From assembly GCA_905182525.1 (NCBI GenBank), contig CAJJBV010000003.1, positions 248,001 to 312,000 of the forward strand: a DNA stretch of 64,000 nt, written 5' to 3'. The translations under genes were made by a program, and so were the position numbers. This stretch comes from Cryomorphaceae bacterium (GTDB lineage: Bacteria; Bacteroidota; Bacteroidia; Flavobacteriales_D; Parvicellaceae). The notes beneath the pieces were generated by a model that was given only the letters and a program-made list of their open reading frames with translations, was not told where the DNA came from and searched no databases. Position 1 is the first letter of the stretch, and each line of letters starts with the position of its first letter. Below are positions 19,246 to 28,489 of this stretch, one piece after another.

Positions 19246-21036
19246 TCAAAACCTAGATTTTAAGGTAATTGTCTCTTTAAAATTAAGTATGTCTCCGTTG
19301 TTAGAAAAGCATTCAAAATAAACTAAATAAATTCCTATTGCAGCCTTTTGACCATACTGGTTAATTCCGTCCCAAGTAAATTCACCATTTGTACTTAAAA
19401 GTTCATTATTTAATATTTTTTTTATTAATCTTCCTTGATTATCAAAAACTGAAGCATTGCCAACTTTTCCTGGCAATTTAAATTTATAAGTAAAAATAGC
19501 TAGGTCTTCAAAACCATCACTATCAGGTGAAAAAACGTCATTTAAAACACTAAATATCGAATTTGAAATTGTAGATAAATAATATTGTGAATTAGTTTCT
19601 CCAGGTGTCCCCCACCCTACGCTTTCCGCAGCACTATGCCAAATTAGATTAGAGTTTGTGGAATAATTATTTAATAAAACTCTTTCTAATGAAACTCCCT
19701 CAGGATCTTTAATTAATTCAAAATGCATATCGCTAGTGTAACTGAACTTATCTAACAAAATAGAATCTGGATTTAAAATATAAATAGTTGCAGAATCGTT
19801 TGGGTAAGTAGGTAAATCCATTTGAATAAAAGTAGCAGGGTCATTGGTAAAGTAATCATTGATTATTTGACTAGAATCTTCAGTTAAAAGAGCAAATTCT
19901 CCAGGACTTAGTATATAGTGTTGATCTATTTTTTTATAGTTAGATATTCCGTTGTCATAATCAGCTATTAGATAATTATATATATCAAAAGAGCTATTAC
20001 TATTATTAACAATTTCAAGATAATCAGATCCTCCCAAAATTGGGTCAAATAATACTTCATTAATTAAAACTTCCCCAAAAACTGCTGTGTCTGGAACTAG
20101 CAATTCTAAGGTGTCAGAAATTTGATTTTCAAATAAGTCTTCAATATTTAATATTGCTAATTCTAAAATTTGATTTCCATAAAAGGAGTCCTGAAAAGTC
20201 AACTCATATCCTGATAAAGTATTTATTACTGAAATTGGATTTGGAGAATTGCTATTTAATAACATATAATTACTTGTTAGTGTCGCACTATTATTAAGAG
20301 GTTCTGAATATTGAATTTCAAGGGAGTTCTCAGATTTTACAATAGCATTTTGAACTATTGGCGGAATAGTATCAATTATTATATTACCAGAAATATTTAT
20401 ATCGTCAAAATAAAAGTTGTCATTATTAGTTGAGGTGTGTTTACACCAAAGCCCTGAAAATGAAGAAAAAGTGTGCGTATTGTCAGTTGCACCAAGCTCA
20501 TAAATAAAATTAGTTCCTCCTAAAGTATCACTCAATATCTCCCAGTTACCGTTAATGTCTCTATTAACTTTTACTCTAAATTCCGGATTTATTCCAAATG
20601 ATTCATGTAAACTTGATGCTAATAATGTAGTATTAAATCCATCTTGTCTGTAAAGTTTTAATTTATCTAAGGATCCGTTTTCACCTACTCTAATAAAATA
20701 ACCATCTAAATAGCCCTTTAAATTATTGTTGTTAGAAGTTAAGTAATATCTGAAATTATTGTTGTTAGATGGTGCAAAATCAAGCTTGACATAGAATTCC
20801 CAGAATATATTAGAGTTAAAATTTAAAGTGCCAGTTTGAACACTTAAGTAGGATGTATCTGTAGTTGATGGTGCGTTTAATTGAAGCTTAAAATCTGAAT
20901 TAACAATGAATTCTAAGGTGTCTCCTTGCCAAGAAGGATTATTAGTAAAATCTCCGTCCGAAAAATCCTCGTTTAATTGACTAAAACATGGCTTTATTAA
21001 AAGAGAAAAAATAATTACAACGGCAATCGATCTCAT
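19246..21036 (-). CDS. Secreted lamin-tail-domain protein with C-terminal T9SS/FlgD-like module
   Basis: The 597-residue protein starts at ATG 21036 with signal peptide MRSIAVVIIFSLLIKPCFSQ. A longer ORF to 21471 is antisense to asd and not credible. The N-terminal ~200 residues look like a LamG-type beta-sandwich (LNEDFSDGDFTNNPSWQGDT, FSSFSGLWCKHTSTNNDNFY). An intermediate domain of Ig type follows, then a lamin-tail domain (VLINEVLFDPILGGSDYLEI, ~residues 330-450). The C-terminal ~95 residues (VFSPDSDGFEDLAIFTYKF ... KAAIGIYLVYFE) match the FlgD-like/gliding-motility-associated sorting region. It is expected to be exported by T9SS and kept on the surface. The function is unknown. Confidence 0.8.
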   Translation of the reverse strand: MRSIAVVIIFSLLIKPCFSQLNEDFSDGDFTNNPSWQGDTLEFIVNSDFKLQLNAPSTTDTSYLSVQTGTLNFNSNIFWEFYVKLDFAPSNNNNFRYYLTSNNNNLKGYLDGYFIRVGENGSLDKLKLYRQDGFNTTLLASSLHESFGINPEFRVKVNRDINGNWEILSDTLGGTNFIYELGATDNTHTFSSFSGLWCKHTSTNNDNFYFDDINISGNIIIDTIPPIVQNAIVKSENSLEIQYSEPLNNSATLTSNYMLLNSNSPNPISVINTLSGYELTFQDSFYGNQILELAILNIEDLFENQISDTLELLVPDTAVFGEVLINEVLFDPILGGSDYLEIVNNSNSSFDIYNYLIADYDNGISNYKKIDQHYILSPGEFALLTEDSSQIINDYFTNDPATFIQMDLPTYPNDSATIYILNPDSILLDKFSYTSDMHFELIKDPEGVSLERVLLNNYSTNSNLIWHSAAESVGWGTPGETNSQYYLSTISNSIFSVLNDVFSPDSDGFEDLAIFTYKFKLPGKVGNASVFDNQGRLIKKILNNELLSTNGEFTWDGINQYGQKAAIGIYLVYFECFSNNGDILNFKETITLKSRF

Positions 21037-21040
21037 GATG

Positions 21041-21071
21041 TTATTTTCTAGAAATAAATATACTACTTTTG
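21041..21071 (+). promoter_or_regulatory. Putative Bacteroidota-type promoter of asd
   Basis: TACTTTTG at 21064-21071 matches the -7 consensus TAnnTTTG exactly. TTAT at 21041-21044, 19 bp upstream, is a weak -33 element. A start site would fall ~10 bp before the asd ATG, inside the 49-bp gap to the divergent lamin-tail gene. The call is by motif only. Confidence 0.35.
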
Positions 21072-21085
21072 AGCAAAGACAGAAT

Positions 21086-22075
21086 ATGAAATTAGCAATT
21101 ATAGGATGCACAGGTCTTGTAGGCAATGTTATTTTGGATGTTTTAAATGAGTTTTCTTTACCAATAACTGAAATTATTCTAATTGCTTCTAAAAAAAGTA
21201 TTGGCAAAAAAATAGTGTTTAGAAATGAAGAACTAACTATAATTTCTATTGAAGAATCTATAATTAGAAAACCAGACATTGCTATATTTTCTGCAGGCAG
21301 TTCTATTTCTGAAAAATGGGCTCTTAAATTTGCAGACAACGGAACTACTGTAATAGATAATTCTTCTTTTTTTAGAATGGATAAAACTATTCCACTTATA
21401 GTGCCGGAAATCAATGCAAATGAGATTAAAAAATCACATAAAATAATTGCTAATCCTAACTGTTCTACCATCCAAATGGTAGTAGCATTAAATAATATTC
21501 ATAAAAAATTTGGACTTAAAAGATTGGTTATCTCCACTTATCAATCAGTTTCAGGAACTGGTGTAGCAGCAGTAAAACAAATGAATGATGAAAGAGCGGG
21601 GGTTAATGGCGAAAAAATATATCCTCACCAAATCGATCAAAATTGTTTTCCTCAGGGGGGTGATTTTTTAGAAAACGGATATACTTCAGAAGAAATTAAA
21701 TTAATTAAAGAAACTCAAAAAATTTTCAATGATTATAAAATTAAAATTACTGCAACTGTAGTTAGAATTCCTGTTATCGGGGGGCATTGTGAATCTGTAA
21801 ATATTGAAACTCATAAATCATTTCAGATGAATGAAATTATTGAAAGTTTAAAAAATTCTTCGGGAGTTAAGATTCAAGATAATCCAGCTAAATTTGATTA
21901 CCCAATGCCAATTACAGCTCATCATAAAAATGATGTTTTTGTAGGAAGAATTCGAAGAGATGAAACTGTAAAAAATGGAATTAATTTATGGATTGTAGCA
22001 GATAATTTAAGAAAAGGTGCGGCAACAAATGCGGTACAAATAGCCGACTATATCATTAAAAATAATCTCTTGTAA
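21086..22075 (+). CDS. asd: Aspartate-semialdehyde dehydrogenase
   Basis: The product has 329 residues starting at ATG 21086 (MKLAIIGCTGLVGNVILDVL, Rossmann NADP-binding motif). The catalytic cysteine lies in NPNCSTIQMVVAL and the catalytic histidine in GGHCESVNIETH, with RIPVIGG before it. It reduces aspartyl phosphate to the semialdehyde in the Lys/Thr/Met/diaminopimelate pathway, so it also feeds peptidoglycan synthesis. It is followed after 6 bp by a MATE exporter. Confidence 0.95.
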   Translation: MKLAIIGCTGLVGNVILDVLNEFSLPITEIILIASKKSIGKKIVFRNEELTIISIEESIIRKPDIAIFSAGSSISEKWALKFADNGTTVIDNSSFFRMDKTIPLIVPEINANEIKKSHKIIANPNCSTIQMVVALNNIHKKFGLKRLVISTYQSVSGTGVAAVKQMNDERAGVNGEKIYPHQIDQNCFPQGGDFLENGYTSEEIKLIKETQKIFNDYKIKITATVVRIPVIGGHCESVNIETHKSFQMNEIIESLKNSSGVKIQDNPAKFDYPMPITAHHKNDVFVGRIRRDETVKNGINLWIVADNLRKGAATNAVQIADYIIKNNLL

Positions 22076-22081
22076 TTTTAA

Positions 22082-23455
22082 ATGTCAAAAAAAATTAGTG
22101 AAGAAAAATCTAGCTATCTAGGTAGAGAGCCAATTCCAAAATTATTACTAAAACAAGCCCTTCCCGCTGCTGTAGGGTTCTTGGTAATGTCGATTAATAT
22201 GGTAATTGACACTTTTTTTGTTGGTCAATATATTGGAGAATTAGCAATCGGAGCTATTTCAGTGATTTTCCCAATTTCATTTTTGTTTTCTTCCATTGGA
22301 ATGTCAATTGGTATTGGGGGCGGAAGTATTGTTTCAAGAGCGCTTGGAGAAGGAAAAACTGAAAAAGCATTATTATCTTTTAACAATCAAATCACTTTAA
22401 CAATTATACTAGCTATTATAGCACTTTTTGTTGGGTTATTTTTCAAAGTTCCAATACTTAATGCTTTTGGTGCAAAGGGGGGAATTATGCCTCTTGCACT
22501 ATCTTATTTTTCTATTGTATTAATTGGAATTCCATTTTTAGCGCTGTCTATGATGGCTAATAATAATTTAAGAGCTGAAGGAAAAGCAAAAATTGCAATG
22601 GTAGCTCTTTTAATACCTTCTGTCTTAAATATTTTTTTAGACTATATTTTCATAGATATTATGAATTGGGGAATGGAGGGTGCTGGATGGGCTACTACTA
22701 TTTCATATATTGGTTGTGCTTCATATATAGCATATTTCTATATTTCTGGAAGGGGAGAATTAAAAATCAGACCTGCACTTTTTATAATTAAAAAAGAAGT
22801 TGTTTACGAAATTTTCAGCATTGGATCTGTGAACTTAGTGCGTCAAGGAACTATTAGTCTTTTGGCAATTGTGCTTAATAATACACTTTATTATTATGGT
22901 AATCTTGTTGGAGGAATGGGTGGAGAAATAGCAATTTCTGTTTATGGCCTTGCTACAAGAATGACCATGTTTGCATTATTCCCATTAATTGGAATTGCTC
23001 AAGGGTTTATGCCTATAGCAGGATACAATTATGGCGCTAAAAACTTTTTAAGAGTGAAAAAAGTAATTAATACAGCTTTAATTAGTGGTGTTCTTATCGC
23101 TTCTTTAATTGGAGGATTATTGATTTTTGGAGCTGAATTAATTCCTCATATTTTTACAAAAGATAAAAAACTTATTGAATTTGCGCCAAATGCTATTTTC
23201 TGGATTTTTTCTGCTACTCCTATTATTGTTTTTCATTTAATCCCTCCATCATTTTACCAAGCTATTGGAAGGGCAAAGCCTGCTCTTTTACTAACCTTAA
23301 TTAGGCAAGGTTTCTTCTTAATTCCATTAGTCTTAATTCTTCCTAAATATTACGGGATAGACGGGATTTGGTATTCTTTTCCAATATCAGATATTCTTTC
23401 TGCTGGAATTTGTTATTATTTTTTGCGAAGAAGTACTAAAAAACTAGCGAGCTAA
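22082..23455 (+). CDS. MATE family efflux transporter
   Basis: The 457-residue integral membrane protein has about 12 hydrophobic helices in two similar halves. MSINMVIDTFFVGQYIGELA and the matching second-half segment GIAQGFMPIAGYNYGAKNF are typical of the NorM/DinF-like MATE superfamily, which exports cationic drugs or metabolites using H+ or Na+. The substrate is unknown. The gene ends inside the 3' end of convergent rlmN (12-bp overlap). Confidence 0.9.
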   Translation: MSKKISEEKSSYLGREPIPKLLLKQALPAAVGFLVMSINMVIDTFFVGQYIGELAIGAISVIFPISFLFSSIGMSIGIGGGSIVSRALGEGKTEKALLSFNNQITLTIILAIIALFVGLFFKVPILNAFGAKGGIMPLALSYFSIVLIGIPFLALSMMANNNLRAEGKAKIAMVALLIPSVLNIFLDYIFIDIMNWGMEGAGWATTISYIGCASYIAYFYISGRGELKIRPALFIIKKEVVYEIFSIGSVNLVRQGTISLLAIVLNNTLYYYGNLVGGMGGEIAISVYGLATRMTMFALFPLIGIAQGFMPIAGYNYGAKNFLRVKKVINTALISGVLIASLIGGLLIFGAELIPHIFTKDKKLIEFAPNAIFWIFSATPIIVFHLIPPSFYQAIGRAKPALLLTLIRQGFFLIPLVLILPKYYGIDGIWYSFPISDILSAGICYYFLRRSTKKLAS

Positions 23456-24493
23456 CTCATTTTTGTTAGCTAATTGACCACAGGCTGCATCAATATCTTT
23501 TCCTCTACTTCTTCTAATATTAACAATCAAATTTTTAGACTCTAAATAACTTGCAAATGCATCTACTTTTTTTACTGTGGCTTGTTGGTACTTACCCTCG
23601 TCTATTGAGTTATATTCAATAATATTTATTTTACTTGGAAATGATTTTGCAAATTGTACTAACTCTTCAGCATCTGAAATTTCATCATTAAAATCTTTGA
23701 AAATAATATATTCTAATGTAGGTCTAGTTCCTGTCATTTCAGAAAAATATATCATGGCCTCTTTTAAAGAATTTAAAGAGTTTGATTCGTTAATCGGCAT
23801 TATTTTATTTCTCTTCTCATCATTTGCTGCATGAAGAGATAAAGCAAGGTTAAACTTTACCTTATCGTCGGCAAGACTTATAATTTTTTTATAAATTCCC
23901 GCAGTACTAATTGTAATTCTTTTAGCAGACATACCCAGCCCATCTTCTGAAGTAATTCTATCTACTGATAACAATACATTTTTATAATTTAATAATGGCT
24001 CTCCCATTCCCATATACACAATATTTGATATTGGAATGCTATATTCTTTTTGGGACTGATCATTAATCATCACCACTTGGTCATAAATCTCATCAGCATT
24101 TAAATTTCTTACTCTTTTAAGCTTTCCAGTTGCACAAAAAGCACAATCTAAACTACAACCAACCTGAACCGAAACACAAGCAGTCATTCGTTTTTTTGTT
24201 GGTATTAAAACTCCTTCAATAACGGAGTTGTCAGCTAAAAGAAATGCATTTTTAATAGTCTTATCTGAACTTATTTGTGCTTCACTTAAAACAAGAGCAT
24301 TGATTATAAAATTATTTTCAATTAATTTTCTAAAGGACTTTGATAAATTAGTCATTTGATCAAAATCAATAGCTCTTTTCTTCCAAAGCCATTGGTGAAC
24401 TTGTTTAGCTCTGTAAGGTTTTTCACCTAATTTTACAATCTCATCAGTTAATTGCTCTAGTGAAAGTTGTCTTATGTCAATTTTTTTTTTCAT
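23444..24493 (-). CDS. rlmN: Dual-specificity 23S rRNA/tRNA adenine C2-methyltransferase RlmN
   Basis: The 349-residue radical-SAM enzyme has the CSLDCAFCATGK motif (CxxxCxxC, ~residue 114), GMGEPLLNY and the C-terminal catalytic cysteine in DAACGQLA. It methylates A2503 of 23S rRNA and A37 of some tRNAs. I use ATG 24493; the TTG one codon earlier is not needed. The start codon lies immediately after the T-tract of the terminator-like hairpin following queA, leaving essentially no space for a conventional leader. Confidence 0.95.
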   Translation of the reverse strand: MKKKIDIRQLSLEQLTDEIVKLGEKPYRAKQVHQWLWKKRAIDFDQMTNLSKSFRKLIENNFIINALVLSEAQISSDKTIKNAFLLADNSVIEGVLIPTKKRMTACVSVQVGCSLDCAFCATGKLKRVRNLNADEIYDQVVMINDQSQKEYSIPISNIVYMGMGEPLLNYKNVLLSVDRITSEDGLGMSAKRITISTAGIYKKIISLADDKVKFNLALSLHAANDEKRNKIMPINESNSLNSLKEAMIYFSEMTGTRPTLEYIIFKDFNDEISDAEELVQFAKSFPSKINIIEYNSIDEGKYQQATVKKVDAFASYLESKNLIVNIRRSRGKDIDAACGQLANKNELAR

Positions 24494-24494
24494 C

Positions 24495-24521
24495 AAAAAA
24501 AAACCTCGATAACGAGGTTTT
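24495..24521 (-). terminator. Rho-independent terminator after queA, abutting the rlmN start
   Basis: An 8-bp perfect stem AAACCTCG/CGAGGTTT (24501-24508 with 24513-24520) and a 4-base loop are followed on the minus strand by nine T residues. It sits 5 bp after the queA stop and ends 1-2 bp before the rlmN ATG. It would separate queA from rlmN or act as an attenuator. Confidence 0.7.
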
Positions 24522-24526
24522 AATAA

Positions 24527-25576
24527 TTAGAGTATTAACATCGCATCTCCATAGGAGTAAAATTTATACTTTTCTTTTATGGCTTCCTTATATGCTTTCA
24601 TTACTAAATCATGACCACAATATGCAGAAATCATCATTAGAAGAGTAGATTTAGGCGTATGGAAATTTGTAATCATAGCATCCGGTATTTTACATATGTA
24701 AGGAGGAAAAACAAATTTATTAGTCCAACCTGAAAATGGTTTTAGCTCTTTATTAACTGTTACTGAAGACTCAAGAGCTCTGGTTACGGTTGTTCCAATT
24801 GCACAAACTTTCTTTTTATTTATTTTAGCTTGGTTAACTAATCTTACAGTTTCTTCACCAATATATAATTCTTCAGAATCCATTTTATGTTTAGTTAAAT
24901 CTTCAACTTCAACTGGTCTAAATGTCCCAAGACCAACATGAAGTGTAATAGGGGTAAAGTCAATGCCTTTAATCTCTAACCTTTTCATTAATTGCTTGCT
25001 AAAGTGTAGTCCAGCAGTGGGTGCAGCAACAGCTCCTTCATTACGAGCAAAAATTGTTTGATACCTTTCTTTATCTTCAGGAACTGGCTCTCTATTAATA
25101 TATTTTGGCAAAGGAGTTTGTCCAAGTTTTGTTATTGTTGCTTTAAATTCTTCGTAGGAACCGTCAAATAAAAATCTTAAAGTTCTTCCTCTAGATGTGG
25201 TATTGTCAATAACCTCAGCGACTAAGTCATCTTCTTCTCCAAAATATAATTTATTTCCTATTCTTATTTTTCTAGCTGGATCTACTAAAACATCCCACAA
25301 TAAACTTTCTTTATTAAGTTCCCTTAATAAGAAAACTTCAATCTTGGCTCCAGTTTTTTCTTTATTACCATACATTCTAGCAGGGAAAACTTTCGTGTCA
25401 TTCATTACCATTATATCACCATCATCAAAGTAATTAATAACATCTTTAAATGTTTTGTGTTCTATTTTTCCAGTATCTCTGTGAACCACCATTAACCTAG
25501 ACTCGTCTCTTTGATCAGCTGGGAACTCAGCAATTAACTTTTCTGGTAACTCAAATTCAAATTGTGATAACTTCAT
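24527..25576 (-). CDS. queA: S-adenosylmethionine:tRNA ribosyltransferase-isomerase
   Basis: The product has 349 residues. [20 protein letters not shown], the N-terminus, and [23 protein letters not shown] and [14 protein letters not shown] are all diagnostic QueA blocks. It transfers and isomerises the ribose of SAM onto preQ1 at the tRNA wobble position to make epoxyqueuosine. It is the last gene of the ftsX-DUF3098-uppP-truB-queA run and is followed by a strong hairpin terminator. Confidence 0.95.
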   Translation of the reverse strand: MKLSQFEFELPEKLIAEFPADQRDESRLMVVHRDTGKIEHKTFKDVINYFDDGDIMVMNDTKVFPARMYGNKEKTGAKIEVFLLRELNKESLLWDVLVDPARKIRIGNKLYFGEEDDLVAEVIDNTTSRGRTLRFLFDGSYEEFKATITKLGQTPLPKYINREPVPEDKERYQTIFARNEGAVAAPTAGLHFSKQLMKRLEIKGIDFTPITLHVGLGTFRPVEVEDLTKHKMDSEELYIGEETVRLVNQAKINKKKVCAIGTTVTRALESSVTVNKELKPFSGWTNKFVFPPYICKIPDAMITNFHTPKSTLLMMISAYCGHDLVMKAYKEAIKEKYKFYSYGDAMLIL

Positions 25577-25613
25577 GGTTTGGTTTATAAATGAGGCACG
25601 AAATTAATAAAAA

Positions 25614-26306
25614 TTATGACGTCTTTATGATATCTATCCATTCGTCTATAGATTTAGCCATTTCTATAGTGAAATTTCCTGATTTAATTCGTTTTAAAGA
25701 TATTAAATGTCCTCCTGATTTCAAAAAAAGCCCAATATCTCTTGCTAAAGAACGTATATATGTTCCTTTAGAGCAGTGACAATTAAAACTAATAGTGTTT
25801 TTATTTATTATTTTTAATCTTATGCTATATATAGTGACTTTACTAGGCTTTAACTCTATAGTTTCGTTATTTCTAGCATATTGATAAGCTCTTTTACCAT
25901 TAATTTTTTTAGCAGAATATAAAGGTGGTATTTGGTTAAGCTCACCTAAGAAATTTTCAGAAATCTGTTTTAATACCGATTCATCAAGTTTTGGTATTGG
26001 AAATTCATTGTCGATCTTAGTTTCTAAATCAAATGAGGGCGTAGTTGATCCTAAACGGATTTCCCCGATGTATTGCTTAGATTCATTAATTAGCTGGTCA
26101 ATAGTTTTAGTTTTTTTTCCTGTACATATTACAACTATTCCAGTGGCAAGAGGATCTAAAGTACCTGCATGACCAACTTTAATTTTTTTTAAGCTGTAAT
26201 GCTTACAAATTTCGTATCTAATTTTTTTAACAACATCAAATGATGTCCAATTTAGCGGTTTATCGACCACTAAGACAGCTCCAGAATCAAATGGTAATTG
26301 ACTCAT
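25614..26306 (-). CDS. truB: tRNA pseudouridine(55) synthase TruB
   Basis: The 230-residue protein contains the catalytic-Asp motif HAGTLDPLATG (~residue 46), SAKKINGKRAYQYAR and CSKGTYIRSLARDIG. It is shorter than E. coli TruB because it lacks the C-terminal PUA domain, as is common in Bacteroidota. It isomerises U55 in the T-loop of tRNAs. The start overlaps the uppP stop by 4 bp, indicating translational coupling. Confidence 0.95.
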   Translation of the reverse strand: MSQLPFDSGAVLVVDKPLNWTSFDVVKKIRYEICKHYSLKKIKVGHAGTLDPLATGIVVICTGKKTKTIDQLINESKQYIGEIRLGSTTPSFDLETKIDNEFPIPKLDESVLKQISENFLGELNQIPPLYSAKKINGKRAYQYARNNETIELKPSKVTIYSIRLKIINKNTISFNCHCSKGTYIRSLARDIGLFLKSGGHLISLKRIKSGNFTIEMAKSIDEWIDIIKTS

Positions 26307-27094
26307 AATAGTTCAATAGTAATAGTGATTACAGCGATAATAAAACAGTAATAAGAAAAGTATTTTAATTTACTTTCTTTAACAATTCCAATCATCCATT
26401 TACAGGCAATTAGTCCTGTAAAAAAAGCTGCAAAAAACCCAATAACTAATGGGCCTAAATTAATAGCTTCTGAAAATATATTTCCGTCTAATAAGTCTTT
26501 AGCTACTTTTCCAAATATCAAAGGAACAACCATCAAAAATGAAAATTTTGCAGACGAGGTCTTGTCAAGTCCTAAAATAACAGATGTTGCAATTGTTGCA
26601 CCGGATCTTGAAATACCAGGCAATATTGCAATAGCTTGTGCAATTCCTATTAAGAAACTTTTTGGAGTACTAATTGTACTATTAGTTGGCTTAGCCTTAT
26701 CTGCAAAAAAGAGTAAGAGCCCAGTAATTATGAGCATAAAACCTACTAAAATTATTTGTCCATCAAAAAGTGTTTCTATTATATCGTTAAAAAAAACACC
26801 AACTAAAGCTGCTGGAATCATAGAAACAATAATTTTAATAGCAAAACTTCTTTCATTGGATGAGGTTTTAGAAAAAAGCCCATTAAATATTTTAAAAATG
26901 TCTTTTCGAAATATAAAAATTGTACTTAGTGCAGTTGCAAAGTGTAATACAACAGTCATTACAAGGCTTTCTTTTGCTTCATAGTCAGTAGCAAATAACC
27001 CTTTAATTATTTCTAAATGACCACTACTACTAACTGGGAGAAACTCAGTTAAACCCTGGACAATTCCTAAAATTAGGGCAATTAAATAATCCAA
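26303..27094 (-). CDS. uppP: Undecaprenyl-diphosphate phosphatase UppP/BacA
   Basis: The 263-residue multi-pass membrane protein has the two BacA signatures LTEFLPVSSSGHLEI (~residue 16) and LPGISRSGATI. It dephosphorylates undecaprenyl-PP to recycle the lipid carrier for peptidoglycan and other envelope glycans and can confer bacitracin resistance. The reading frame begins with TTG at 27094 (TTG-Asp-Tyr-Leu); the expected family N-terminus starts at that codon. It overlaps truB by 4 bp. Confidence 0.95.
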   Translation of the reverse strand: MDYLIALILGIVQGLTEFLPVSSSGHLEIIKGLFATDYEAKESLVMTVVLHFATALSTIFIFRKDIFKIFNGLFSKTSSNERSFAIKIIVSMIPAALVGVFFNDIIETLFDGQIILVGFMLIITGLLLFFADKAKPTNSTISTPKSFLIGIAQAIAILPGISRSGATIATSVILGLDKTSSAKFSFLMVVPLIFGKVAKDLLDGNIFSEAINLGPLVIGFFAAFFTGLIACKWMIGIVKESKLKYFSYYCFIIAVITITIELL

Positions 27095-27103
27095 AAGAAA
27101 CTA

Positions 27104-27331
27104 TTATTGCTTTTTCATGATTCCAAATAGTACTAATCCATAGCCTGAAATCACAAGAAATGGAGCCAGAGTAATTCTTCTAAAAGAAAAAAGCTCTTCC
27201 TCATTAAATACGTTTGGATCTTCGGATCCACCACCAGACATCAAAATAAAACCTAGCAGAACCACAAGGCAACCTAGGATAATAAAATTATAGTTTTTTC
27301 TGCCTAAAACCATTTTTGACTTTTCTTCCAT
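27104..27331 (-). CDS. DUF3098 small membrane protein
   Basis: The product has 75 residues. I start it at ATG 27331 (MEEKSKMVLGRKNYNFIILG), one base after the ftsX stop; a longer ORF back to 27379 would overlap ftsX. It has two transmembrane helices (~residues 14-33 and 52-70) and GSEDPNVFNEEELFSFRRIT between them, the DUF3098 pattern. In Bacteroidota this gene regularly sits between ftsX and uppP. The function is unknown; position suggests a role in division or envelope synthesis. Confidence 0.8.
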   Translation of the reverse strand: MEEKSKMVLGRKNYNFIILGCLVVLLGFILMSGGGSEDPNVFNEEELFSFRRITLAPFLVISGYGLVLFGIMKKQ

Positions 27332-27332
27332 A

Positions 27333-28235
27333 CTAATATAATTTTTCAGATTTAACCCAAATAAATTTATTGAGCGCAAAATACGTTGAAATGATACTTA
27401 TTAAGATTCCTGTTAATAATATTCCTGATGCTAACAAACTAAAATCAAATATTTCTTGATTCAAAACCGTATTGTCAGAACTTAATTCTGTAATAATATT
27501 AGGATTTATATATGTAAACGAATACCATAAAGATAGAAGAAATATAACAGCTAAAAGAGATGATATTAAGCCTTGATAAAAGGCTCTAATAATAAAAGGC
27601 TTTCTAATAAAATAGGATTTTGCTCCCACTAATTGCATGGTTCGAATCATAAATCTTTTTGAAAAAACAGCCAATCTTATGGTGTTGTAGATTAATAAAA
27701 TAGCTATTATTAACAATACAGCTGCTATAAATAGCATTATAAATTCAAAATTTTTGAAAACTGTTCCAATTTCTAAAAATTGAGATTCATTATAAGAAAC
27801 TTCTGAAATAATATGCTCATTACCTTTTAAAACTTTTAAAGCAAAACTAGATGCACTATCAGGGTTAACATAATCAGCACTAAGGTTCACATGTATGGAT
27901 GATGGCAATGGGTTAACCCCGTCTAATATTTCGAAAGCATCTTTACCAACATGTTTTAGCATTATTTGTTGAGCATCATCTTTTGAAACAAATAAAGCTT
28001 TCTTGACAATACCTTCCATCGATATTAATTTTTTCTCCATCATTCTAACGATAGATTCGTCAACACTTTCATGAAAAAGTATATCTAAACTTAGCTGCTC
28101 TTTAATTTCCGATGACTTTTTATTTGCAGTCCACATAAAATAAACAAAAACACCAAATAATGTCAAAAGCAGCGTCATTCCAAAAATCGTTGAAATTTCA
28201 GCCAAAGAGTTAGATTTATGTGATTTGGTATTCAT
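27333..28235 (-). CDS. ftsX: Cell division protein FtsX
   Basis: The 300-residue protein has four transmembrane segments: one near the N-terminus (~residues 14-34) and three at the C-terminal end, with a ~120-residue periplasmic loop between the first and second. MRTMQLVGAKSYFIRKPFI is the conserved cytoplasmic segment. FtsX with the ATPase FtsE activates septal amidase systems. No ftsE is in the window, as is usual in this phylum. It heads a five-gene minus-strand run. Confidence 0.9.
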   Translation of the reverse strand: MNTKSHKSNSLAEISTIFGMTLLLTLFGVFVYFMWTANKKSSEIKEQLSLDILFHESVDESIVRMMEKKLISMEGIVKKALFVSKDDAQQIMLKHVGKDAFEILDGVNPLPSSIHVNLSADYVNPDSASSFALKVLKGNEHIISEVSYNESQFLEIGTVFKNFEFIMLFIAAVLLIIAILLIYNTIRLAVFSKRFMIRTMQLVGAKSYFIRKPFIIRAFYQGLISSLLAVIFLLSLWYSFTYINPNIITELSSDNTVLNQEIFDFSLLASGILLTGILISIISTYFALNKFIWVKSEKLY

Positions 28236-28489
28236 GACTGCTAATTTAGAAGAAATATGAAACTATCTTTTCCAAAATAGAAAAATTGTTGTGTGATTTT
28301 AATACCCTAGTTAATAAAAATCAATTTTAATTAGTGAAAAAGACGTCTATTTTAAATAATGTTCGTGATTATTTATAAGCCAAAAGTTGAAAATTTTAGC
28401 TGAATAATTTAACTGAACAAAAAAAAAATTAAAATGTATTTTCCATTCTATAGATAAGCATTACTTTCGTTCTAAAATTACTCTGTAAT

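Noticed and set aside
21037-21471. N-terminal extension of the lamin-tail protein gene to 21471
   Set aside because: It is antisense to asd, has no signal peptide, and the internal ATG at 21036 starts a perfect signal peptide.
28236-28489. 254-bp gap between ftsX and gltX as a riboswitch or ncRNA
   Set aside because: I see no stable GC-containing helix or terminator; it is plain AT-rich divergent promoter space.
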